Below, in pieces: positions 23,701 to 35,700 of a DNA stretch of 64,000 nt. This stretch comes from Capitulum mitella. Lineage: Eukaryota > Arthropoda > Thecostraca > Pollicipedomorpha > Pollicipedidae. Numbering within the stretch: the first letter of the stretch is position 1; every line of letters begins with the position of its first letter. Made by a program: the position numbers and the translations under genes. The notes beneath the pieces are model-generated. The model searched no databases, was not told the origin of the DNA, and saw only the letters and a program-made list of their open reading frames with translations. The stretch covers positions 23,717,822-23,781,821 of the forward strand of contig CP099842.1 of NCBI GenBank assembly GCA_030062745.1. Direction: 5' to 3'.

Positions 23701-26700
23701 CGGGCCACGTCGTCGAGGTACGTCGAGTGTCGTGCTCAACAGATAAATGCCAGGACCTAGCTAAGTGTTCTCAGCAGCAATTGCTCAGTGTGTCAGCCAG
23801 GGTTTAAAATGGATTTGCGATGAAGCATCAGCAATGATCTTAAACAATGGGGATATCTATTCCTTTGCAGTTAACCAGCTTTGCTGCTACGTCTTTCAAC
23901 GGGAATGATGCAGCGGCGTCGACTAAGAACTGGCTGCAGCCCATCATTTATTTTTCGGCATAGAAACCCCCATGTATCCAAGTGGTCTTGTGTGGAGATT
24001 TCAGCCATGCCAATACGTGAAAGGAGCATCCTCGAATCATTCAGTCACCATTAGATTTGTTTTCATTTAGAGATCGCACACGTTGCATCACGGTGCATTC
24101 CGCAAGTCAAGGCCAAGCCGGCTTGTCAGACGTAGAACGGCTTGTCTCAGTCAGCCAGCCATAAGCCATGAAATGTGGCCGCCCGCCGAACAAAGGCCGG
24201 CGACTGAACTGTGCGGCACGTCCAGACCCCTCCGACCAGACCTGTACGGCGAGCGTAAATCTGCCCTGCCAGGCGGAGATTTGTGGGGGCATCACAAGGA
24301 TGGCTTGTCCCAAAAATACAGACTGGGCTGCTTTTTGCACGCTAAGAATGCCGTTAAGGACTCTACAGAGGAAGTTTTCAAAAAAAATGTGAAATGGCGT
24401 TTGAAGTGCCGCAGTGGAGAATCGCAGTGTTTAATGAATTTTGTGCTGCAATGAGAGATGACAAAATAAGGTTCTGACGAACAAGCATTTTATTTGACCT
24501 TATCTGTACCAATAATATACTTGAACGCGATAATGCGCATGGCTGTAGCAATAAGGTAAAAAAGAATTAACCTTAAATTCATAAGATTCAAAAAGACACG
24601 AAAACAAATTAACCTTATTCCCGGATCCAAAAAAAAGATAAAAAACACGAAAACAAATTAACCCTATTCCCGGCACGTGGGCTGAATTCGCTCCACCCCC
24701 TCGGATTTTTTGCTTGACAATTCCAGGCTTTTAGATGCAGCTTCACGAAACTTGGTGACTTTTCCCCGCTACTTTTTCTTAGTGCTGTGACAAAATTTCG
24801 GAATTTTATTTTGTTCAGGGGCGGAGTCAGGCAACGTTTTTGAGAGGAACCTCAGCTCTTTTTGGCCCTGTTCAGGGTAAAAAGAAAATGACTGTCAAAA
24901 ACAGCATTTTTAAGGTAGAACTTAAAACTTTATATGGATGTATAGCAAAATCGCTGGGCAACGTGCGAATACAATGTTGTTCATCTAAGGTCACTTTACA
25001 AGATCAGGTCAAGGTCAAAAGTCAAAATTTGCTTTTATAGTAGTAATTTTGGCGCTATTTTTCAATGCCAAACCCGGAATAAATATCACGTAGAAGGGCA
25101 TCCTCTACTTATGTATCAAGTTTCGGCGTAATATTAGGTCGGTCACGGAGCTATGACCTAAAACGTCAGTGCGCGTACCGTATATAGCAATAGCCGTAAA
25201 ATGGAATTTTTGAAATAGAATAAATTTGAATTATTGAAAACGTTTACAAGTAATATTAAATGCACACGAGATCATTTCAAGTAATTCTGAGATCACTGGA
25301 GGTCATTTAAGGTCAAAGGTCACAAGCTGATCAGAAGAGCATGTGACCATGGCAGTTCCCCCTTTTTCATGTCCCTGGCACCGCCTATGCTAACATTATA
25401 CGAACATTGTAATACGATTTGTACTCCTTTAGCATAACATGACTAGTAGAAGCCAAAAAAGCGCTTTTACCTTTTTTGGACATTCAGTTGTTGAAAAACT
25501 AATCCCCCTATTTTTCAAACCCTGTGAACGCCCATGATTTTTTTTTAAATTTCAGATGTGTGTACCAATGGTAAACGTCCCATCCATAATCTCTCGGTTC
25601 ATGCCAATTTCATCGAAATGGGTCAGTAAACAACGGAATTATAAGAAGTCCAAAAGTGCCCCCCATTTCGATATTTTTGCCCCCTGTATCCACCCTTTTC
25701 AAAATTTTAAAAACTTCTTTTTTTAAGTGTAGTTTACGTCATGGCAAATCGACTGCCGTTTGTTGCGATGGATTCGGATGAGTAGTTTTCCAGATTTGGC
25801 AAATCCGCCCCCCCCCCCCTGCCGGGAATCGGCCGTACCGTGTAGCTCTCCGGGAATAGGGTTAATCCTATATTTCGGCCACGCGCCTTCCTCAGGGATA
25901 GTTTTTTTAAGACAAAAACATTGACATCTGCGAATACGAAAATTAACATGTCAGTGCGGGAAACGTGCATCCTTCATAACAAAACACCGCCATATAACAA
26001 ATCAAAAGTGAAATGACCGCGACAACCAACGACCGGTTGTCGCGTTCGTTTTATCTTGGATTTGTTACATGGCGGTGTTTTATGATGATGGATGCACGTT
26101 TTCTGCACAGACGTGTTAATTTTCATATTCGCGGATGTCGGCCTTTTTGTCTTTCCGAAAAGCTATTCCTGAGGAAGGCCCGTAGCCGAAATATAGGACT
26201 AATCTGTTTTCGTGTTCTTTTAGATATTACGAGCTTAAGGCTAATTCTATTTTACCTTATTATGTATGGTAAAATATTTTGGTAAATAAATTAACTCAGT
26301 AAAATAAAGTAAAACTAAGTAAAATTATTCTATTTTACCTTATTATATATGGTAAAATAGAATTAATAAGGAACATTTTTATGTGCTGACTAATGACACG
26401 CACTGCAAAGACCAACAATCTCATAACATGCAGTTTATTCAGTGCACGGGTTGTGAATATAAGCGAGAGAAATATAAAAAAAGAATAAACACATCCTTAT
26501 GATTATTTCAGTCCAACGGTCACAGCAACAAACTGATCTCTAAGGAGCCCTCTTACTGGGGTTAGCATCAGCCAAGCTAAATCACACGATGCTTGGCAGT
26601 GTTAGCATAGTTCAGTACCATTATGTAGGTGTAAAAGTGTGTCTAGTTGCAATACCGTGTCTTAAAACTGCAGTGGCGCCTTGAATGATTAAGGCTGTAA

Positions 26701-29700
26701 CGCCATTATTGCCCACGCCAGCCATTTTGTTCCGTGTGGTGTATGTGTTCAGTCAGAGGTGCTGAACATTTAGAATTTCAGGAACCTGTTGCTTAAAAAT
26801 CATGGGGAAAACAAAAAAGGCCGGAAAAATCCCAGTTGTTGGTAACCTATTTTTTTATGCTGCTATGCAAGAACCTTTTTCATCCTGCCTTAAGCACAGT
26901 GCAGCATGCAGGTGGCTTGTACATCAATTTTACGATACAAAAATGCTCAGCTGAAGCACTGACTGAGGGCTTTTGACAAGGCGTGTGCTCGAACATTCGT
27001 GGAGCATTGCATGCTAAAGAAAACAATCGAATGGTATGAACGCGATATCATAACGACCACCTCAGGAATATTGTTTCACGCACGAGCAATCCAGTAATTG
27101 GGCAATCTCGCAAAAACTTTTTTGAAAACAAAAACAAAAACAAAAGCAAAAAAGGTTGCTAGCCTTTTACCATATAAGCCTTTTATCTTACAGCAAAATG
27201 GCATACCGTCGTTTTCATCTTCATGACTTCGTTACGATTCAAGACAACTTACAGTTGGTTGTGTTTTGTATAAATACTAATGGGAATGTCATGCTCTGTT
27301 TTAAAATGTGGATTGAGTATTTGAAAATACGTGATATGTTAACAAACAAGGAGTGTATCCAAGTCCGTGGCAAATATTGCAACATTCTTGTTTTACATCG
27401 TGTTCTTGGTGTACATCGAATTATTTGCAGAAACGTTTCAGCAGTCATATAACATTTCGTTTCAGATAAGCATCGTTAAAGTGCAGCTCTTGGCAGTTGT
27501 TTAATAATGCGATTCAAGACTGCCTATTGCAGAACAGAAAAGTTCTCGTATAGCGCAAAAGCCGCAGTTCTGAGGTTATTCTGGTTAAGTTAGGTTATAA
27601 GTTATCTGAGGTTAGGAGCTCTTTACGATGTTGCTGGTTTGAGAAAAAAGAAAAAAATCGGTACAAGTATACGGTCACGCAATTGATCACTTACATCTAG
27701 TTTAAATCGGAGCAGGTTGATTTTAGAATACGACTATATTCATTACCATCAGGAAAATTTTGACATATGGTGGTCGCAGAAATGGATAACACATCGACAA
27801 AATTGTTTTCCTTCGAAACTTACAGTTTGTTGTTCCGAATTACAAAACTCAAACTCTACTAAAAAAAACTAAATCAACATGTCTTTTCTCACCTAATTCT
27901 GCCGAAATTTCAGTTTGGCGAAGTTGCAGGAGTTTCACGAATGTGTTCCTGGCCGTATTATTCGAAACCGAAAGGTGATGAAAACACAACACATTTCCCT
28001 TTGATGACAGCGTACAGATGACAATAGCTGATTGCTACTGTCTTGGTTAGCTACCATTTTTGATATTGCCATCGAGTTGTCAATATTTCCAGCAAAAGCG
28101 ATCCCAATCTAACCAACAATGACCGCCTCTGAAGCACACCTGGAAGGAAAATCTTGGGTGTCTGGTATCCCGCGAGCATTCCTACGGGCCCCCTCCCCTC
28201 CCCCGCCACGTCAACTTGAGAAATGGACACTGCGTCGCGAACAGGTCCGCCTCGCGAGCTAGCCAACGGCCGCGTCCGCCAATGCTAAACGTCGCCATCA
28301 GATAGTCAGCAACAACATCATCGCGCGGACGAGGTCCGTGCGCCGGACCCGCTATCTCGGGGGACTGTGGCTGGCAACACGGCCGGGCAGCCGGCGGCGC
28401 TGCCTTGCCAGGAGACACGGCAGTTTGTCGTGAGCTGGACGACCACCAGCCGCCGCCGCCGCCCGCCCTCGATATCCATTAGCGGTCGGGTCAGGCCCCG
28501 CCGCGACTGGGATAAATGTGTGTATTGACAGGCGGCTGCTCCGATAAGGCGCGATGGTGCAGGTGTCAGCGGGTGACCGGCTTGCTCAGGTCCAGGCGTA
28601 GGCAATTGATCGTAGGTAGGGGGTAAAGCAAAGCAGAGCAGCTGGGAGAGAGAAAGAGTTAACGGGATGCGCTAGATTAGCCACGCTCAGCCGCACATCC
28701 CACGCAGTGCTTAGCGGACAGCCATTGCGCTATAGTGCTCAGCGAGCGACAGTAGACGACGGCCGAAAGCGAGCCACGAGAGGGCCAGTTCACCCACCGT
28801 ATCCTTTCCGACCGGGTGGTCAATCACACCCGGGAAGAGGACGTTCATCACATAGGTCTTGTGCTCGTGAATGATGACGCGGCCGTGCTCGAGGTCAGCG
28901 CTCAGGTCGGACATGTCCGTCTGAAGCTCGGCGAACGCTGCCGACAGAGCAGACAGGTCACCGGCGGCCACGCCCCGCCACCAGCGCGACACCAGGCAGA
29001 CACCCGCCTGCAGGCTCGCTACATGCGGGAAAGGGCTCAGAGAGCGAGACAAACCTAGCTTATTAGCCAAATGACAGATCAGCATATCTGTTTATTCAGG
29101 CGAAATAAACTGTCGATGTCTGTGGCATAACATTGCGTATGTAGAAGCTGAACGATGCATGGGTTTCAGCTGTCGAGCGTTCGTTTGATACGACGTATTC
29201 CCAGTGTCATGTTTGCTTCGAAATACTTCACGGTAATTGGTCTTGAGCCGTCGAAATGCACGCGTCTGTGACTTCCTCTGCGGGTCTTGCTTATGATTAC
29301 CAGACAAATGGTAGCTCGAAGCACGCAACAAAATAATTCGGTCATGAAGTGGATATGTTAAGCACGATTCGAAAATACTGACCACGAAAAAAAGCATTGA
29401 TACCACGCACCACGTTCATGGATAATCCGATGTAGTTCATGGTGGATGGAAGGGCTGCTTATCTGGTTAGATTCGTGTAGCTTTTGCAATTATTTTGAAA
29501 TGTAGTTAGAATTCTATTGTTTATGGTAGCATGATATGATCTGTATAAGGGAATAAACATAACTGAATGTATGTTCCTTTGAGAAGCGTTTTGTGAGGAA
29601 AAACATTGCTTTTATGCACCAGTGCGGCGATACTTTTTGCATCACGCCTCACTTCACGCAAAACATATATCGGGTGTCTCCTAAAACCTGGCCAAAATTC

Positions 29701-32700
29701 CTAACAGCTCTCGTTCGATATTGCGAGAATATACCGGTATGAAATTACGCATGGGCATTATTGGGAACCTACTCTGTTCAGTGATGACTGTATGCATCAT
29801 CTTCGATCCCACCGTGGCGGGGAACGCGGAAATAACCCCCCACGAGCCGAAGCGTCTCGCGTACAATACTAATGTCTACCTCCTGAAGCATATCGGCGAT
29901 CAGTGTTTCTCCAACTGCTTCTTGAATGGTGTTATCTAGTTTCCCACGTACACAGTTTATTCCAGAACGCTCCAAACCGATTCAGTTCGTCTGATGCTGG
30001 ACACGTTCGGAGGGTTGTCATGCTTCTTGGCATGACAGCGCTCATGAACACGACCATGACCAACCTCAGCACGACATGCTTCTTAGTGTGGATGCCTGCA
30101 GCACCTAAAGATGAAGTCACACCATGACGGTAGTGGAAGGTGGCTAGGCCAGGCCTGAAGAATATGTTACTATCAGTGTCCAGCTAGTCTAGGAGGGTTT
30201 CAGGTGTCGTTTGATGCACCCTGTCAAGAATGTTTGACAATCTAAACACCGGTGTCCGTTATCAGGGTGATGTTGGGGAGGAGGATGGTGACCCATCATG
30301 CCCTTGCATGCGTTGGAAAACACTTGCCTCTCAGCATACCTGTCCTCAGACGAAAAGTCGAACTAGCCAGTGGTGTAACACCTCGGCTCCTGGAGAACTC
30401 AGCCAGAAATGCCGAGGCATATCTGGTCGTCCATAGCGGTGCCATACTCATACCCTGAGCTGAATGGCCGGCGATAGAGCTTCGAGTTCCTTTGCTGAAT
30501 CCTTGGCTTTTGGCCCAGTGATTGCAGACTGCCTTCTCCCACGTTCAAAGGGTAAGATAACATTCGGTATGCTGCTGAATGCGACTCCTGGACACGTTGT
30601 ATTTTGTTGCTAGAACTCGACCGGAGGGGACAGCGATATTTCTTAGAGCACGCTTGATCCTCTGGGGCCAGTCTGACGTTGTCGTTTCTGTCGCTCTTCT
30701 CCCACTTCCTGTATTTCTTTCGAGAGATAAGCCATTGTCGAATCTCATCATAACGCTGTATACGGTTCATCTAGATGCTTCCTCTAACAGAAGGTTAATG
30801 AACGTAAAGGTCTCGCCTTCTTCCTTGCGTGCTTGTAAAACTGTCCGATTTTTTAGCTCCTGTCTTGTCAAGCCCGCATGTGGCCAACAGGATCGATGTT
30901 CTGTGCCAAATTTTGCGTTCGTTTGATAAGAAATCATGCCGCATTTCTGGTAGTAGTAAATGTCGGTGAATATCTGTCTTCAAAAGGATCTTTTAGAAGC
31001 AGCAGAATTTGTGTCAACTTTCAGGTTACACCCGTCATGTACCAATGTACTGCCGCAAAACCAAAATATGCAGAAAACTATTGATCATTACCCTATCATC
31101 ATCGATCATTGTTCATGATGGTTACTGACGCACAAGTGCTAGTGTTCACAACATAGAAAATGCAAAATGGCAATCAGAAAGGTATAAACCATGCACCATT
31201 TCACAAATGACAAGTTGACAAACATGACAGTTCTGCTAGCCGCACGATAAATCAAGCTAGTCCGGGCCAATGAAATAGGCTAGTCGTACTGATGCTGAAT
31301 CGGGCTAGGCCCTGCCTTTCAGTTTAATGCGTTCTGCTTGTGTAAATAGAGCTCGGCCTTCGAACTCTCCCGCAACAGGTCGCTTTTCTTTTGCAGACTT
31401 GAGTGACTGGCTGAGCTCATGATGTTTTTCCCACCGTTTCCGTAGCTCCTAAAGCTACGGGGACCCTCTCAAAAATTTCTGGAGTTTACGTTACGAATGC
31501 TTTCAAAGTCTAACAGAAAGTCTTTATCCTTGGTCTGAAACACTAAAAAACGCATTGTGTTTCATCCGAATCCTGCGACCTCGCAAAATGAGATCTTGTC
31601 GCAGCCTTCAGGGAACTTCACCTGCACTGAGAGAAAACAAAAATGGAATTAAAAATCACGGTTAAAAACAATTATGAATTAATTGTCGACGTTTGCGCCT
31701 GGTTTTAAATAGCAATCGGTATGTTGTCAAACCAGCACGCAATACTGTAAAAATCAGAAATGATTGTCCATTCTTTAAATTTAGTCCATGATCAAGCAGG
31801 TGTTGTCGCCATTACCGTGTCAGTCATTGCTACCTTCGCATGACGTCGCAGCCTCATCAAACGGTAAGGATACGCGGGGTTTTGCTTCCAAGATCGACAT
31901 TATCTACCTATTTGAGTTTTTTTTTGCAACTGTCCGCAGCAAGAGATCACTACACCGTTTATCCTGCTACTAGGATTGCTTCACTGGAGGGTGACCGACA
32001 GGTACGGCGCAATACCACCCAGCACAAATTAATGAGAAAACCTGGGTGGGCCTTTCTAAAGAACACACGCGAGCTTCACTATGTACTGAAGCTGACCTCA
32101 TTGGTTTGCCTTCCATGGACGCCGCCCTGTCAGCTATAAAAAAAATCTGGATTTCGATCTCAAATAAGAGGAAACAATTGTCATGTTTCTAGTCCGTCAA
32201 TATCCGCAAGATTTTAATTGGCTGGCAAAACATCGCTGCGTGCCGAAAACAAGGGAATCGAGGATGTTAATCCTTCAGGAATGATAGCGGATCATGTTAC
32301 GGATATCGCCCGATCGAATGCCCTTTTCCCGCCGTGCAAATTTGCACGGAAGGTCGGCTGCGGCAAAAACCGGCGTCCTTCATTTGAACCCCTCCAGCCG
32401 AGCCAAAAACGCCGCTCCACCTGTCAATCGATAAATTTCAAAGCGCGGCCAGCCGACAGCGGCGGGGAACCAGGCCGGCTAAGGGCGGCGGAGCGTGTCC
32501 GCCGCATCGGGGCGAAAAAAAACGCGCCGCTGTCGCGAAGCCGTGGGGCCCGGCCGTTCGCCGCCGGCCGGCATTCCGCGGATGTCGGGCGGCCGCTAAC
32601 GAAGTGGCCGCGGGACACGACACGACAGCGCCGGCCGACAGTCCGGCGGCCGGCCGGCCGGCGCGGCGGCGCACGCCCATCCTGCATATCGCCGGCCGGG

Positions 32701-35700
32701 GACGGCGGCCGTGAATTATTCACCGACTCCCGTTCGCGCCGCCTAAAAGGGCCGACCATTGGCCGGGGTTCGTTGCGCCCCTGCCGGCCGAATGCGCATG
32801 CGAATCCGAGCGTCGGCAGCCGACCGCGGCCGACGCGCGGACCACCCAGGCTAGCCGGCTGGACCCGGGTGGTGGCGGCGCGATAGCGCCACACGGCCGA
32901 TTTGTCATGACGCCGCTCTGCAGGGAGCGTTAGACTGCCGACTGCGGCGACCAGACAGGGCGGCGTTAGACTGGGATCGGGGGCATGAGACTGTGGTACG
33001 GCGTCGTTAGACTTGGTCCGGGAGCGTGAGGCTGGGATACGGCGGCGTTAGACTGGGTCAGGGCAACGTTAGACTGCCGACGCCGGCAGGTGAGTGGAAA
33101 CAATGTTAGACTGCCGACTCCGGCAGCCGGCCAGGCAGCGTTAGGCTGTCAACCCCGGCAGCCGGGCGGGATGCAGTGTTAGAATGACGACCTGGGTAGC
33201 CGGCTGGAGGCAGCGTTAGACTGACGACCCGGGGAGCCGGCTGGGGGCAGCGTTAGACTGACGACCCGGGCAGCCGGCCTGGAGCAGTGAGAGAGCCGTG
33301 GCATCAAGCGGTGAGGGGCATGGCGATAGTGTTTTGATTACTGGGTACCGAAAAGGGGACCTTTGATTGAGCAGAATTATGCATAACTCTGTAATATGTC
33401 TAATGAATGCTCACGGGAGCCTTAAAACGCGAACGCGAGCACGTCTGCATGCGAGAAACTTGTGTTCCTTTTCAGTTAAACTTGGACCAAGTTTTGCCAC
33501 GGTACTGGCAAGTGAAAATGGCTGTTCAAGAGGATCACAAAACGGCAGCAATATGCTGATACCGGTCTTCCACGACATAAGCACAACGGCTTTATCAGCA
33601 TTCAAGACAGCAAATCAAAATTCGAAATGGATTTCTATCTATCAAACGATCACATGCATCATGCTTCAAACGGCCAGACGGTCTTGACACAACTATCAAT
33701 TCTGATTCTGAATTCACGTGAACCCGGGATTTGTAGTCGATTTTTTCAGTCAGCTTCAGTGTGTTCCGCATCATAAATAACTTTGTTGTCCAAAAACGAC
33801 CTTACACTATTGTCCTTCGTATACCCCGTCTTTTGGCCGTTTTTATCTTACCGTTACTCGCAAGTTTATCATTTCGCCTCCCATAATCTTCATGCATGGT
33901 CAACGAGAACAGTTGGGTTGTACCGAACATGAGAATGGATAACCAGGTATGCATGCAACTGGTGCGAATGTGAAGAGTCATGCGCCGTAGAACTGATATT
34001 TGACCGTGCTCGTAAATTATGTACGCAACGCTATGATTTTTGTAAGATGTAAGTGAGCCCTTAAAAACGGTAAACTTCTTCTTAATCTGGTATCATTCAG
34101 ATCCAACAGTACTACAATGCGAAATACTTCAAAATCGTTTTATCCGGATTTTCTCTATGAATAGCAAAGGAAACAATGCAAAAATATTAAAATAAATATA
34201 TAGATAAGGAAAAAAGAAGCCCTAGAGGTGCGACCAGCAATGATCGACGCTTACCTTTTGGGAATGTTCCGGTACTGTGCATTTCTTATAGCAGAGTGAT
34301 GTGATAACTAACAGTATTTAAAAGCGTGGAATTAATACTGATGATGCGAATTTCGCGAACTCCCGCACCAAAATAAAAAACCTTTAAGAATATCACATGA
34401 TGCAAAAATGATAACAGCATATTTGCTAGTTGAAAATGATTTATTACACATTATTAAGGACATGGCTATTACTCTTTCTGAGAGCTTGCATGACGCCCGT
34501 AATATGTCACGACATTTGATAAATTTCGCATAATCACGCACGTCTCTTGTTTAAACCTGCACTAGAACCTTCGTCCGGAAATTGTAAACAATTATTCTTT
34601 AAGACTTTGACGAGCGAGGCCTTCAGCACGGATGCGCAGTTGTGAAATCTTGTACGCATCTGTCGTTTCATAGAATCAATGATATGATAACCGAAAGAAC
34701 TGAATCTACTGCTCAAGACATGCCGCTACGCTATTTTCCAGTGTATACAAATGAGGACATCGCGTTGAAAGGTGTTTATATAGGGAGTGTTTATGTGAGA
34801 GAAATGTTCATAAATATCTGTTTCCGGCGAAAAAGTGGTGGGTTTTTCGTTAACAGCACTTGAAATTGGCCAAAGATGCTTCCGCTACCACTCCGATTAC
34901 CGTATGACCTCAGGAAGCCTCCCACGGCAGGAGTATTGATGTGAGTGTGACTTCTCACCAGATTCGATAATCCTGCGTTAAAACGTGAATAAAAGCTTCA
35001 GAGGACCCGAGGCCAAACCAGATGCACGATGTCATGAGACACACACTACCTACTCAGCCCGCCAGAGCCGACCACAATGGATCATTTTATCTTCTGGAGG
35101 CCATGTTCTCGCAACGTTTGGGGTTGCTTATGGTCACTGTTTAGGCTGCAGCTCTGACAGACAGGCTTCTACATGGCTCTATTTGGATACTCGTATCTGG
35201 GGCATGGCTCAGAAACACATTGTCGGTACACCATGTGCGTGCAGCGAACAGATGAGTTCAGTGACGACCGCCAAATCAGCTGGTCGCAGCGAAGCCAAAT
35301 TTGGCAAAAACAGGCAAACAACAGAACATCAGTTATGATGCGTGAACTACCATGTATGAAAGCCAAGATTTCCATGGCGCGTAAACCGCGCTTCTAGCTT
35401 TTTGACTTTGAGGATATGATCATCAAAAAAATCTTCATCAAAGTTTTGCCCCCGCACTTTTAACCTTACCTTTATCAATTTTTACGTTTATCAGAATTGA
35501 CGCAAAGCAATATGAGCTGTAATAGTTTTCAGTAACAGTGAACACGTTTTCAAATTTTGGGACACACGACGTTATATGGCGTTATATGGAAGCTGAACGT
35601 GACTGTATGTCTGTATGTCTGTATGTCGGAGACCGAAACAGGCCATTGGTCGTTCCAAATAACCAACCAGACCGCGTACTGGACATGGCCAAACTGACGA

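Larger units (their letters stand above)
23662..28797 (-). other. Plexin intron, 5.1 kb, rich in inverted repeats
   Basis: The intron holds a nest of foldback repeats at 24,545-26,230, an AT-rich hairpin at 26,327-26,356, an (AAAAC)n patch near 27,127-27,152 and a GC-rich tail at 28,180-28,560. I recognise no gene in it. Confidence 0.85.

Noticed and set aside
26802-26963. Short open frame beginning [20 protein letters not shown]
   Set aside because: It briefly recalls the N-terminus of HMG-box proteins, but it is about 54 residues, diverges at once, and has no splice or homology support.
27156-27452. 98-residue + strand open frame in AT-rich intron
   Set aside because: No domain, no Kozak-like context worth noting and no repeat relatives in the window; consistent with chance.
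29650-31080. Possible full transposon with a transposase on the - strand
   Set aside because: Only one terminal-repeat-like edge was found and none of the fragmentary frames shows a recognisable catalytic motif, so just a weak remnant is listed.
32218-32886. 222-residue + strand open frame and its - strand counterpart
   Set aside because: Same reason: GC-rich island, no start context, no family match.
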